DNA from: UBA4416 sp035439445
Lineage (GTDB): Bacteria > Bacteroidota > Bacteroidia > B-17B0 > Aurantibacillaceae
Direction of reading: 5' to 3'
DNA: 64,000 nt
Assembly: GCA_035439445.1 (NCBI GenBank)
Contig: DAORKG010000012.1
Span: forward strand, 25,005 to 89,004
The notes under the pieces are model-generated. The model saw only the letters and a program-made list of their open reading frames with translations, searched no databases and was not told the DNA's origin. The position numbers were made by a program, and so were the translations under genes. This document shows positions 16,889 through 24,468 of the stretch, one piece after another. Numbering within the stretch: position 1 is the first letter of the stretch; the number at the start of each line of letters is the position of its first letter.

Positions 16889-16943
16889 AAAAAACCTAAG
16901 GTTACTACGAATTTACTTTAAAATATCGCAATAACCTTAGGTT
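16889..16943 (-). terminator. Inverted repeat/terminator between rpsU and xerC
   Basis: Perfect 12-base arms (16932-16943 and 16893-16904) with a 27-base loop are followed on the minus strand by T6 that runs straight into the xerC ATG (16888). Each arm is itself close to palindromic around CCTAAGG/CCTTAGG. It would attenuate read-through from rpsU into xerC. Confidence 0.6.
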
Positions 16944-16971
16944 ATAAATATAATTTTTGTGAAAAAGGAGC

Positions 16972-17169
16972 TTATTCAGCAGCTAAACCTAATTGCATTT
17001 TTTGCTTGTAAACAGCTTTAATGCGTGTTTGTCTGTTAGTTACAGATGGTTTCTCGAAATTTTTACGAGCACGTAATTGTTTCACAACACCTGTTTTTTC
17101 AAATTTCTTTTTGAACTTTTTTAAAGCTTTTTCAATGCTTTCGCCTTCTTTTACTGCTACTATTAACAT
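16972..17169 (-). CDS. rpsU: 30S ribosomal protein bS21
   Basis: A 65-residue basic protein beginning MLIVAVKEGESIEKALKKFK, the S21 signature, with a Lys/Arg-rich middle. The start is the ATG at 17169; the longer open frame upstream reads through the 5' UTR. Tyr54 (KAVYKQ) is present, the position I recall as contacting the 16S anti-SD in Bacteroidota ribosomes. A perfect promoter lies at 17203-17234, giving a leader of about 30 bases without a Shine-Dalgarno. It is followed by a terminator and xerC. Confidence 0.95.
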   Translation of the reverse strand: MLIVAVKEGESIEKALKKFKKKFEKTGVVKQLRARKNFEKPSVTNRQTRIKAVYKQKMQLGLAAE

Positions 17170-17202
17170 TATATAATTTTTATTAATTTTTAATTTGGGC
17201 TG

Positions 17203-17234
17203 CAAATATATAGGCTTATTCACTAAAATCCAAA
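17203..17234 (-). promoter_or_regulatory. rpsU promoter, exact Bacteroidota consensus
   Basis: On the minus strand TTTG (17234-17231), a 20-base spacer, and TATATTTG (17210-17203) match TTTG-N19-21-TAnnTTTG without mismatch. Confidence 0.8.
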
Positions 17235-17275
17235 TTTTATTAGCAATTAATTGTTTATTTTAGCGTTATAAACCT

Positions 17276-17473
17276 ATGAAAATGAAAATAATACAGTTTA
17301 GTGTACTTTTTTTGATGTTTTTACTTGTTTCTTGCAAAAAAGAAAGAACCTGTGAGTGTAAAAATGCTACAGCAACTTATGATGCAGGAACTTTAGATGC
17401 GACTAAGAGTTATGCTAAAAAATACTGTAGTGATATGTCAAATGGTGAAACCACTTGTTCTTTAAAAGAATAG
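17276..17473 (+). CDS. Small Cys-rich lipoprotein, function unknown
   Basis: The 65-residue product starts with a signal peptide ending in a lipobox LLVS-C (Cys at about 20) followed by KKERTCECKN and two further Cys (YCSDMS, TTCS). It is probably a mature lipoprotein of about 45 residues with two disulfides. I do not recognise a named family; short lipoproteins with this CKKxxxCxC start are common in Bacteroidota. The ATG at 17282 is an alternative start. Its stop abuts the convergent carbonic anhydrase gene. Confidence 0.65.
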   Translation: MKMKIIQFSVLFLMFLLVSCKKERTCECKNATATYDAGTLDATKSYAKKYCSDMSNGETTCSLKE

Positions 17474-17986
17474 TTATTTAAACCATCCACTATACATTAG
17501 GTAATTATTGGCAATACGGTTTATTTCGCCATTAATTAACTCTTCCGAAATATCTTTTACTTTTTTTGCTGGAACTCCTGCGAAAATACAGCCGCTTGGC
17601 ACTTTTGTGCCTTCGGTTAAAACAGCACCGGCCGCAATAATAGAATTAGAACCAATTTCGCAATTATCCATCACAATGGCCCCCATGCCAATTAAAACAT
17701 TATCATGAACCAAACTGCCATGCACAATAGCATTGTGCCCAACGGATACATTGTTGCCTAAAATGGTTTTTGTTTTTTGGTAAGTACAATGAATAACGGC
17801 TCCATCCTGAATGTTTACTTTATTCCCCATTCTAATAGAATTAACATCACCTCTTACTACAGCATTAAACCAAAAACTGCAATCATCACCGCAAATTACA
17901 TCGCCAACAATGGTTGCATTGGGAGCTACAAAGGTGTTTTTTCCGAGCTGAGGCTCAATTCCATTAACAGGTAAAATAAAAGACAT
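17474..17986 (-). CDS. Gamma-carbonic anhydrase-like hexapeptide protein
   Basis: A 170-residue left-handed beta-helix protein made of hexapeptide repeats. The three zinc ligands of gamma-class carbonic anhydrases are in place: His66, His84 and His89. It resembles YrdA/PaaY proteins; PaaY acts as a thioesterase linked to phenylacetate metabolism, and the paa locus is only 3 kb away, but the general gamma-CA family is the safer call. It follows the lipoprotein gene (17988) on the same strand with one base between them, so they are an operon. Confidence 0.88.
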   Translation of the reverse strand: MSFILPVNGIEPQLGKNTFVAPNATIVGDVICGDDCSFWFNAVVRGDVNSIRMGNKVNIQDGAVIHCTYQKTKTILGNNVSVGHNAIVHGSLVHDNVLIGMGAIVMDNCEIGSNSIIAAGAVLTEGTKVPSGCIFAGVPAKKVKDISEELINGEINRIANNYLMYSGWFK

Positions 17987-17987
17987 C

Positions 17988-18818
17988 TTATTTATTGGAA
18001 ATAATTTTGGTTCTTAACTCTGTAATCTTAGAGTCTAAATTTTTCATTGCATCAAGTGTAAATACTTTATCGGATTTCTCATCCATGATTTTTTTGATTT
18101 CCAATAAATCTTTCACCACATAGTCTGCTTCGGATGTTACTTTAGATACTTCAATTAGTTCTACCAAATTAGCCAAGGATTCTTTTTGATTAAAAATCTC
18201 TTTAATAATTGGTTCGTTTTTAGTTTCTTTTGCTGTTTGGCAAGCCACATACATGCCTTCGATCCAAGCTCCTGCTACTAGTAAAGATGATGTGCCCGGG
18301 CGACCATTGCTGCGTAATGTATTATCCGCACTTTTAAATGCTTGAGTAATGATGCTTAATGTAGAATCTCTGTTTGATTGATTAGCAGTCATTCTATCTC
18401 CCATATTTTCGTCAAAAGAATTACTTACACCAATACTTTTAGCAATGATACTCACACATTTAAAGTATAACATAGATTCCTGAGTTTGCTCATAAACACT
18501 TGCTACATTTAAATCGGCACCATACACACCAAGATTAAGTGCTCTGCTGCTTTCTAATGAGTATTTGCTTACATCATCCGGATTATTTAAATATTGAACA
18601 TTGTATTCGGAACCGGCTTTTTGAGTAAGTTCTAAAATAGTTGCTCTTGCCGGAATTGTGTTAAATACATTTTGTGCAGATATTTTTTGGGAATCAACAC
18701 CCACTACCGCAGTATCTTCAGCAGAAGCATCTACTTCTTCTTGCTTAGCACCTCCGCAAGCATTTAAGATTAAGGCTGTTGAACCAAGCAATAAAAGAGT
18801 TTTAAGATTTAAAAGCAT
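17988..18818 (-). CDS. Lipoprotein, paralogue of the one at 58441
   Basis: A 276-residue lipoprotein with a signal peptide and lipobox LNA-C (Cys near residue 21), an acidic linker (about 25-48), then an all-helical domain. The C-terminal half contains SNRDSTLS..., SADNTLRSNGRPG and AGAWIEGMYVAC. The same pattern recurs in the lipoprotein at 58441 (KDSLLKI, SDSYLRTNER, AGSWIEGLYLTC), so these are paralogues. No function is known to me. The start is the ATG at 18818, which puts the signal peptide at the N-terminus; a longer frame to 18866 is less likely. It overlaps nothing and is followed by the carbonic anhydrase gene. Confidence 0.78.
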   Translation of the reverse strand: MLLNLKTLLLLGSTALILNACGGAKQEEVDASAEDTAVVGVDSQKISAQNVFNTIPARATILELTQKAGSEYNVQYLNNPDDVSKYSLESSRALNLGVYGADLNVASVYEQTQESMLYFKCVSIIAKSIGVSNSFDENMGDRMTANQSNRDSTLSIITQAFKSADNTLRSNGRPGTSSLLVAGAWIEGMYVACQTAKETKNEPIIKEIFNQKESLANLVELIEVSKVTSEADYVVKDLLEIKKIMDEKSDKVFTLDAMKNLDSKITELRTKIISNK

Positions 18819-18879
18819 AAAATGTGTTTTATTTAGTAAAGATAATTTTTTATTAAAAATAATCATATTATTTCTTTGC

Positions 18880-20625
18880 TTACTTTTTCACACCGTTTTT
18901 ATATGTAATTCGACTGATTTCTTTTCCTGATTTGTCATAAAAAATCCAATCGCCATTTGCAACGCTTTGTTTTTTTCCTTTGCGTTTTTCGCTAATTACT
19001 TTATAGCTGCACTCCGATTGTATTTTATTATTGGAGTAGTAACTTACTGATTTTCCTGATAAACGACCATCCTTGAAATTCTGTGTTTTCATGATACCAC
19101 CAGTTTCGTAGTAGTATGTCCATAAGCCATGTTGTTTACCTTTACTATAATTCCCTTCACTATCTACAAAATTTCCTTTTTCGAAATAACTAACCCAATG
19201 TCCATGTTTTATTCCGCTTACATAAGAACCCTTTTCTCTGTATTGCCCGGTTTCAAACCAATATTCCCATAACCCTTGTTTTTTACCTTTTTCATTATAC
19301 AATCCTTTATAATTTGGTTTACCGTTTATGTACCATCCTTCCCATAATCCAATAATTTCTCCGTCTTTAAAGCTTCCCTGATCTTTTAATTGTCCGTTGT
19401 TATACCAGCTTTGCCATTGACCGTTTTCTTTACCTGCAACATAAGGCCCCTCTTGCAGTTTTTTACCATTTTCAAACCAGGTTGTCCAAATTCCGGTTTT
19501 CACATCGTTATCAAAATTTCCTTGTTTCCATTTTTCGGCGGTGGGATAAAAGTATTCCCAGGTTCCGGTTTGTTTATCGTTTGTGAAATACCCCTCAGAT
19601 TCTTTAGCGCCGTTACTGTGGTAGTATGTCCATTTTCCATCTCTTAAGCCATCTTTCAGAGTTCCCTCCATTTCTTTTTCACCTTTGTCGGTATAAAATT
19701 TCCACATACCGTTTTTCTTTCCATTTACAAAAGGACCTTCGCTTTTTACTTTGTGGTTTGGATAGTATGATGAATAGTAGCCATTTAAAATTCCTTTCTC
19801 ATAGTTAGCTTCATAATCCAACTCTCCGTTTGGATGAAAATAGCGCCATAAACCATCCATATAGCCGTCTTTGTATGCGCCTTGCGCTCGAATAATTCCA
19901 CTGCTATATTGCGCGGTTAATGTTCCATTTCCATTTGAAATAACAGGTTTTCCTTTTTCATCCCACATATTGTGAATTAAAAAAGTAACGGAATCGATGT
20001 ATTCTTTTTCAAATTTTTGCTGACCGTTTTCGTAATACTCTATGTTTTTACCGCAAGGCTTGTTCTTGCAATAATTTGAAATCCCTGCCGGTTTACCATT
20101 TTTATAAAATGTTTTTACTTCACCAACTTTTTGATCGTTTTCAAATTTTCCGGAACTTTCTAATTGACCATTATCGAAGTAGTAAATCCAATCGCCATGT
20201 TTTTTACCTTTCAAAAAAGACTCGCGACTTTTTACCGTTTTGTTTTCGTGATAAGATGTCCAAGTGCTATCAGCTAAATTATCTTTAAAAACTGTTTCCT
20301 GAGCAAGGTCACCTGTTTTAAAATAGTAAAAATTGTGACCGTTTTTTTTGCCGCGATTGTATTGCTCTGTAGCTTTTAAAGTTTTATTTTCATAATAAAA
20401 GTACCAGGTACTATCTTCTTTTCCATTGTAAAATGAACCTTTTCGTGAGATATTACCATTTTTGTAATACTCAACATGGCGGCCATGCGGCATGCCTTTT
20501 ACAATATTTGTTTCTGATTTAAGTTTGGTTTGTTCGCTATCGTAATATTCTTTTTTGGGTTGCGCTATCGATACAAAAGTTAATAGCAAAAAAGATATGA
20601 AGAGGTAATAGAATTGTTTTGTCAT
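18880..20625 (-). CDS. Secreted MORN_2 (YwqK-type) repeat protein
   Basis: A 581-residue protein with a signal peptide (about 1-21, ending SIAQ) and some two dozen tandem repeats of about 23 residues with the pattern YY.NG.....G.+.+GK..G.W.YY, the MORN_2 repeat. The repeats form a beta-strand solenoid and fill the whole mature protein; one cell has a C-x(5)-C pair (NYCKNKPCG). YwqK-type proteins are called antitoxin-like in Bacillus, but nothing here supports that role. It is 61 bases upstream of the lipoprotein gene on the same strand. Confidence 0.85.
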   Translation of the reverse strand: MTKQFYYLFISFLLLTFVSIAQPKKEYYDSEQTKLKSETNIVKGMPHGRHVEYYKNGNISRKGSFYNGKEDSTWYFYYENKTLKATEQYNRGKKNGHNFYYFKTGDLAQETVFKDNLADSTWTSYHENKTVKSRESFLKGKKHGDWIYYFDNGQLESSGKFENDQKVGEVKTFYKNGKPAGISNYCKNKPCGKNIEYYENGQQKFEKEYIDSVTFLIHNMWDEKGKPVISNGNGTLTAQYSSGIIRAQGAYKDGYMDGLWRYFHPNGELDYEANYEKGILNGYYSSYYPNHKVKSEGPFVNGKKNGMWKFYTDKGEKEMEGTLKDGLRDGKWTYYHSNGAKESEGYFTNDKQTGTWEYFYPTAEKWKQGNFDNDVKTGIWTTWFENGKKLQEGPYVAGKENGQWQSWYNNGQLKDQGSFKDGEIIGLWEGWYINGKPNYKGLYNEKGKKQGLWEYWFETGQYREKGSYVSGIKHGHWVSYFEKGNFVDSEGNYSKGKQHGLWTYYYETGGIMKTQNFKDGRLSGKSVSYYSNNKIQSECSYKVISEKRKGKKQSVANGDWIFYDKSGKEISRITYKNGVKK

Positions 20626-20710
20626 AGCAGTAAAATTACAGCTATAACGATTTTTAAGGGCCGAGATACAGAAAAATTGTAAACAATAAGAGGTTTAATA
20701 AACTGTTGTA

Positions 20711-20749
20711 AAAACAAACCCCTTCCAGAGTTTATAACTTTGGAAGGGG
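20711..20749 (-). terminator. Terminator after paaG
   Basis: A perfect 9-base stem (20741-20749 with 20719-20727, CCCCTTCCA) is followed on the minus strand by TTTGTTTT. It closes the paa transcript 17 bases after the paaG stop. Confidence 0.85.
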
Positions 20750-20765
20750 GCACTTAAAAAGACAA

Positions 20766-21542
20766 TTATTTTCCTTTAAACTCGGGTTTACGTTTTTCTA
20801 AAAAGGCATTTACTCCTTCCGAATAATCGTAAGTATTGGCTGCATCGACCTGTATGATACCTTCACGTGTCAACTGTTTTTCGTGCGTATTGAACAAGCT
20901 TTCGTTTAAAAGGCGTTTGGTTAATCCTAGTCCTTTAGTAGGCATATTAGCCAAGTTATTTGCAAAAGCCAAAACATCATTCATGAAAGTGTCATCTGCA
21001 AAAACTTTATAAATCATGCCCATTTGTTGAGCTTCTGTTGCAGATACTTTATCTCCAGTCATCATTAAAGCTGTGGCTGTTTGAAAACCAACTAAACGAG
21101 GTAAAAAGAATGTTCCGCCACTATCGGGTATTAAACCAATTTTACTGAACGCCTGAATAAATGAAGCTGAATTTGTTGCTGTAACAATATCGCAAGCTAA
21201 AGCAATGTTTGCGCCGGCACCTGCAGCAACGCCGTTTACAGCAGCTATGATTGGTTTTTCTATTTTACGAATTTTTAAAATAATAGGGTTGTAGTGCTCG
21301 TCTACAATTTTTGCAATACCAGGTCCGTTTGGGTCAATTGCTTCTGCTAAATCTTGACCTGCACAAAAAGCTTTTCCAATACCTGTTAGTACAATAGCTC
21401 TCACTTGTTCACCTGTTTCTGCTTTATCTAAAACACCTTGAAGTTCAAGTGCCATTTCACGATTGAAACTGTTGAATTTATCTGCACGGTTAAGTGTAAT
21501 AACCATGACTTTATCTTTTAATTCAGAAAGTATGTAGCTCAT
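20766..21542 (-). CDS. paaG: Enoyl-CoA hydratase/isomerase, probable PaaG
   Basis: A 258-residue crotonase-fold enzyme with the oxyanion-hole segments AFCAGQDL and NGVAAGAGANIALACD, and GLIPDSGGTFFLPRLVG. The Asp in PDSGG is typical of PaaG, the 1,2-epoxyphenylacetyl-CoA isomerase that makes the oxepin-CoA ring for later cleavage. PaaF would have a Glu pair here. It is the last gene of the paa cluster, before a strong terminator and 32 bases after the histidine kinase gene. Confidence 0.85.
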   Translation of the reverse strand: MSYILSELKDKVMVITLNRADKFNSFNREMALELQGVLDKAETGEQVRAIVLTGIGKAFCAGQDLAEAIDPNGPGIAKIVDEHYNPIILKIRKIEKPIIAAVNGVAAGAGANIALACDIVTATNSASFIQAFSKIGLIPDSGGTFFLPRLVGFQTATALMMTGDKVSATEAQQMGMIYKVFADDTFMNDVLAFANNLANMPTKGLGLTKRLLNESLFNTHEKQLTREGIIQVDAANTYDYSEGVNAFLEKRKPEFKGK

Positions 21543-21574
21543 AATTAGATTATTTAATGAGCTAAAATTGGGAT

Positions 21575-23080
21575 TTATTTTTTGGAAAACGAAATTTTAT
21601 ATACTGTTCCTTTTTCGTCACTTGTTAAATTACATTTCCCTTCAATTTGTTCTATTAATCCAGCAAGAATATCCATCCCAATGGAGTTTTTTGGAATAAC
21701 CGTTTTATCAAATCCTTCACCGTTATCCTTGATAGTTAAAAATACTTGCTTGTTATTTTCTAAAAGAGAAATTTCAATAATGCCATCTTTTTTATTTTTA
21801 AAGGCATGTTTGTAGGCGTTTGTGATTAGCTCATTTACAATTAAGGCTAAAGGAATTGCAGATGATAAGTCTACATGAACGTCCGTTATGCCTTTCACTA
21901 TTTTTATGTGGCTAAAAGATTGGTATGAGCTTGAAATGTGTTCGATAATTTGATTGAGGTATTCTTTGAAATTAATGTGGGAGTACGTTTTAGCTCTATA
22001 GATTAATTCATGAACAGAGGCAATAGAATCCAGTCTGTTGCGGCACTCCATAAATAATTGTTTATGATAATTATCTTGTGATTTCTCACTCTGTAAATTC
22101 ATTAAACTGGAGACGATACTTAAATTATTTTTTACACGATGATTAACTTCTTGCAGTAAAATGGTTTGCTCCTCCAGAGCTATTTCTAATGCTTTTTTTG
22201 CCTGTTGTTTATTATGGGATTCAATTGTTAATGAAAGCATTTGAGCGGCAACTAGACCATATTTTTGTTCCTGTAACGACCATTCTCTTGGAGCACCAAC
22301 ATTCTCGAAACAAATCACACCAATCATTTCCCCTTCAATACGAACAGGTACATCCATCAGAGATTGAATATCATGAGGTTTTAGGTAAAAGTCATACAAC
22401 TCAGCTGTTTTTGTTTCAGTAAAGGCATCTCTGGTAATAATAATTTTTTCTGTTTCAAATAAATTGAAATACAAAGGCATAGCAATTCTTGGTAATGCCG
22501 TTTGTGGAACTAATTTATTTTCTCTTGCATCAAAATTTCCTATACATTGTATTTGTGTTCTTTCATTGTCAAATTGCCAAGCGTTTACTCGGGTAACCTG
22601 CATGGCTCTTGAAGATGATTCTAAAATTTCATAAATAGCCTCATCAATTCTTCCATCTCTAATTTTTCTGGATTTAGAAAGGTTTTCGATTGTTAAACTT
22701 TTTTTTATTATATCTTTCCTTACTAAATTTTGTTGAGTGTTGTCTCTCAGATAAAAAACAAATAAATGTTCTTTGGATGCGGCGTCTTCCTGATATAAAA
22801 TTCTATATGCTATGTTAATGTACTTTTTTGTTTTATGTTGGAAGTTTTCAGTGCCAAAAAATTCACCGTATTTTTTTGCTTTTTCTAAAACCTCGCTTAG
22901 GGAAAATTGAGGATTAATAAATAAAGATTGAATTCCTTTTTCGTTGATTTCTGAATTTGAGAAACCCAATAAGGAACAGTTATTTTCTGTTTGATAAATA
23001 ATCTCTTGTTTACTGTTTAATACAAAAACATGTTCTAAAAAATTATTGACAATGAGGTTAAAGAAAGATTTACTTACCAT
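21575..23080 (-). CDS. PAS-GAF HisKA_2 sensor histidine kinase
   Basis: A 501-residue soluble kinase. Domains: PAS (about 10-115), GAF (about 150-290), HisKA_2 with phosphoacceptor E-V-N-H-R-V-K-N-N (about 311-319), and HATPase_c with VNELITNAYKHA and DNGEGF. There is no membrane segment. It sits between paaD and paaG, after a 78-base gap that contains a TATTTTTG -7 box (minus 23090-23083) two bases before its ATG, so it may also have its own nearly leaderless transcript. No response regulator is adjacent. A regulatory role for phenylacetate metabolism is inferred from position only. Confidence 0.88.
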   Translation of the reverse strand: MVSKSFFNLIVNNFLEHVFVLNSKQEIIYQTENNCSLLGFSNSEINEKGIQSLFINPQFSLSEVLEKAKKYGEFFGTENFQHKTKKYINIAYRILYQEDAASKEHLFVFYLRDNTQQNLVRKDIIKKSLTIENLSKSRKIRDGRIDEAIYEILESSSRAMQVTRVNAWQFDNERTQIQCIGNFDARENKLVPQTALPRIAMPLYFNLFETEKIIITRDAFTETKTAELYDFYLKPHDIQSLMDVPVRIEGEMIGVICFENVGAPREWSLQEQKYGLVAAQMLSLTIESHNKQQAKKALEIALEEQTILLQEVNHRVKNNLSIVSSLMNLQSEKSQDNYHKQLFMECRNRLDSIASVHELIYRAKTYSHINFKEYLNQIIEHISSSYQSFSHIKIVKGITDVHVDLSSAIPLALIVNELITNAYKHAFKNKKDGIIEISLLENNKQVFLTIKDNGEGFDKTVIPKNSIGMDILAGLIEQIEGKCNLTSDEKGTVYKISFSKK

Positions 23081-23158
23081 AGCAAAAATACTTTAAGCTA
23101 AGATAATACTTATTTCGTAACTAAAAAATAAAGTTTTATCGAAAAATAATGAAATTAA

Positions 23159-23650
23159 TCAGATACACTTGAAATAATCAAATGGCTCTAAACAATCTTG
23201 ACATTGATACAATGCTTTACATGCGGTGCTACCGAATTGAGATATGAGTTTGGTGTTTTGAGATTTGCATCTAGGACAAGCAATTGTTTTGGTTTTTCCG
23301 GTAAGCCAACTTTTATCTTCGGTAGTTTGCTCAGGAGGAGCAATGCCATATTTTCGTAACTTTTCTTTGGCTTCTGGAGTTATCCAATCTGTTGTCCATG
23401 GCGGAGAAAAAATAGTATTGATAGTGATATTTGTAATGCCATTATCGGATAGTTTTTTCCTCACATCGTCTTCTATTTGTTTCATGGCCGGACAACCAGA
23501 GTAGGTGGGTGTGATTTTTAAAGAAATAGATGAATCATTAATAATTTCAATATCTCTAATAACTCCAAGTTCAATAATGGTAATTACAGGAATTTCCGGA
23601 TCAGGAATTTCAGAAAGTAAAGTAAGAATATGTTCTTTTGAAACTGTCAA
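23159..23650 (-). CDS. paaD: Phenylacetyl-CoA epoxidase maturation protein PaaD
   Basis: A 163-residue protein with an N-terminal MIP18/DUF59 domain (SEIPDPEIPVITIIELGVIRD, then PTYSGCPAM) and a C-terminal four-Cys zinc-ribbon-like region: CPRC (residues about 132-135), then Cys152 and CQDC. PaaD helps assemble or repair the metal centres of the epoxidase. It has no ATG: the frame starts at TTG (23650), three bases after the stop of the tiny membrane ORF upstream in the same frame. It is followed by the histidine kinase. Confidence 0.92.
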   Translation of the reverse strand: MTVSKEHILTLLSEIPDPEIPVITIIELGVIRDIEIINDSSISLKITPTYSGCPAMKQIEDDVRKKLSDNGITNITINTIFSPPWTTDWITPEAKEKLRKYGIAPPEQTTEDKSWLTGKTKTIACPRCKSQNTKLISQFGSTACKALYQCQDCLEPFDYFKCI

Positions 23651-23653
23651 AGC

Positions 23654-23764
23654 TTAAAGAATAAAAATAGCTGCAATAATCATAATTACAATGATGACAA
23701 TGTACTGCCATACATCAACAAAATAAGGAGATATTTTTTTCCAGGACTCTTTAAAGGATGACAT
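23654..23764 (-). CDS. 36-residue single-pass membrane peptide in the paa operon
   Basis: The ATG at 23764 opens a 36-codon frame: a short polar start (MSSFKESWKKISPYFVDVWQ) followed by one hydrophobic helix rich in Ile and Val (residues about 20-36) that runs to the stop. The ATG overlaps the stop of the preceding gene (TAATG), which suggests translational coupling, and paaD begins three bases after its stop. There is no known family. It resembles small T9SS- or transporter-associated membrane peptides only in form. Confidence 0.6.
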   Translation of the reverse strand: MSSFKESWKKISPYFVDVWQYIVIIVIMIIAAIFIL

Positions 23765-24117
23765 TATTCTATAGTTATTTTTGTTTTTATTGTTTTTGAT
23801 TTTGGCGTTGCTGTTTTAGTATCTTGCAATATTTTTACAAATACATTTATAGTTGTACCCTTTGGGAAATTATTATTAAACAAGGCATTTGGAATAGTAT
23901 TATTGTAAGCTATCTCCTGAAATATTTTACCATTCTTGTAATACGTATATTCAGCAAAGGTAACATTGTAGTCTGATGGTATAGAATTGATGAGTTCTTT
24001 TATTGATGTAACCCGTTCAGTTTTTTCTTTAGTTATTTTTATTTTTTGTACACCTTCATTTTGAGAAAAAAGAAGGGAGTTTGTTATTATGAAAAATATA
24101 AAAATGAGTTTACTCAT
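23764..24117 (-). CDS. Secreted protein, second of a GldM-tail-like pair
   Basis: A 117-residue protein with a signal peptide (about 1-19, ending LLFSQ) and a small beta-rich domain. Its SIKELINSIPSDYNVT segment matches the neighbour's TLRDLIPSLPKDCNIT, so the two are paralogues. The end (PKGTTINVFVKILQ...) has the shape of the last strand pair of GldM-type domains but is divergent. The ATG overlaps the stop of the preceding gene by one base (TGATG). Function unknown; it sits in the paa operon. Confidence 0.6.
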   Translation of the reverse strand: MSKLIFIFFIITNSLLFSQNEGVQKIKITKEKTERVTSIKELINSIPSDYNVTFAEYTYYKNGKIFQEIAYNNTIPNALFNNNFPKGTTINVFVKILQDTKTATPKSKTIKTKITIE

Positions 24118-24461
24118 CAGAATATCACAAAAATATGTATGTTTTTAATCGGTGTTTTGCAATCTGATTTTATATTCTCAATGAAAAATCTTTGACCAGG
24201 TTTCATTTCACTCACAATTGATTTTAAATCTGAGGATACCATATCATTCTTTACTGTAATCATTTTTTTTAATTGATGGGTATCTATAGCAAATTGATAT
24301 TCTGTGATATTACAATCTTTTGGTAAAGAAGGAATAAGGTCTCTTAATGTCTTTTTACTTTTAAAATCATTAATCGTAATTTTTATTTTTTCGGAAGGAC
24401 CAGCTTGTGAAAAAAGAAAAAAACTAAATGAGGTAAATACAAGTATTAAAAATAATCTCAT
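24117..24461 (-). CDS. Secreted protein, first of a GldM-tail-like pair
   Basis: A 114-residue protein with a signal peptide (about 1-19, ending LFSQ). The mature part is one small beta-rich domain ending in MKPGQRFFIENIKSDC and a final strand IHIFVIF. This order (KPG, hydrophobic strand, ENI, variable loop, closing strand) resembles the C-terminal domain of the type IX secretion protein GldM; that is a recollection, not a search result. It starts 7 bases after paaC and overlaps the next gene by one base, so it is clearly within the paa transcript. Confidence 0.6.
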   Translation of the reverse strand: MRLFLILVFTSFSFFLFSQAGPSEKIKITINDFKSKKTLRDLIPSLPKDCNITEYQFAIDTHQLKKMITVKNDMVSSDLKSIVSEMKPGQRFFIENIKSDCKTPIKNIHIFVIF

Positions 24462-24468
24462 AAATTAA

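Noticed and set aside
17170..17223. N-terminal extension of bS21
   Set aside because: It lies in the 5' UTR and in the -7 box of the rpsU promoter; bS21 starts MLI.
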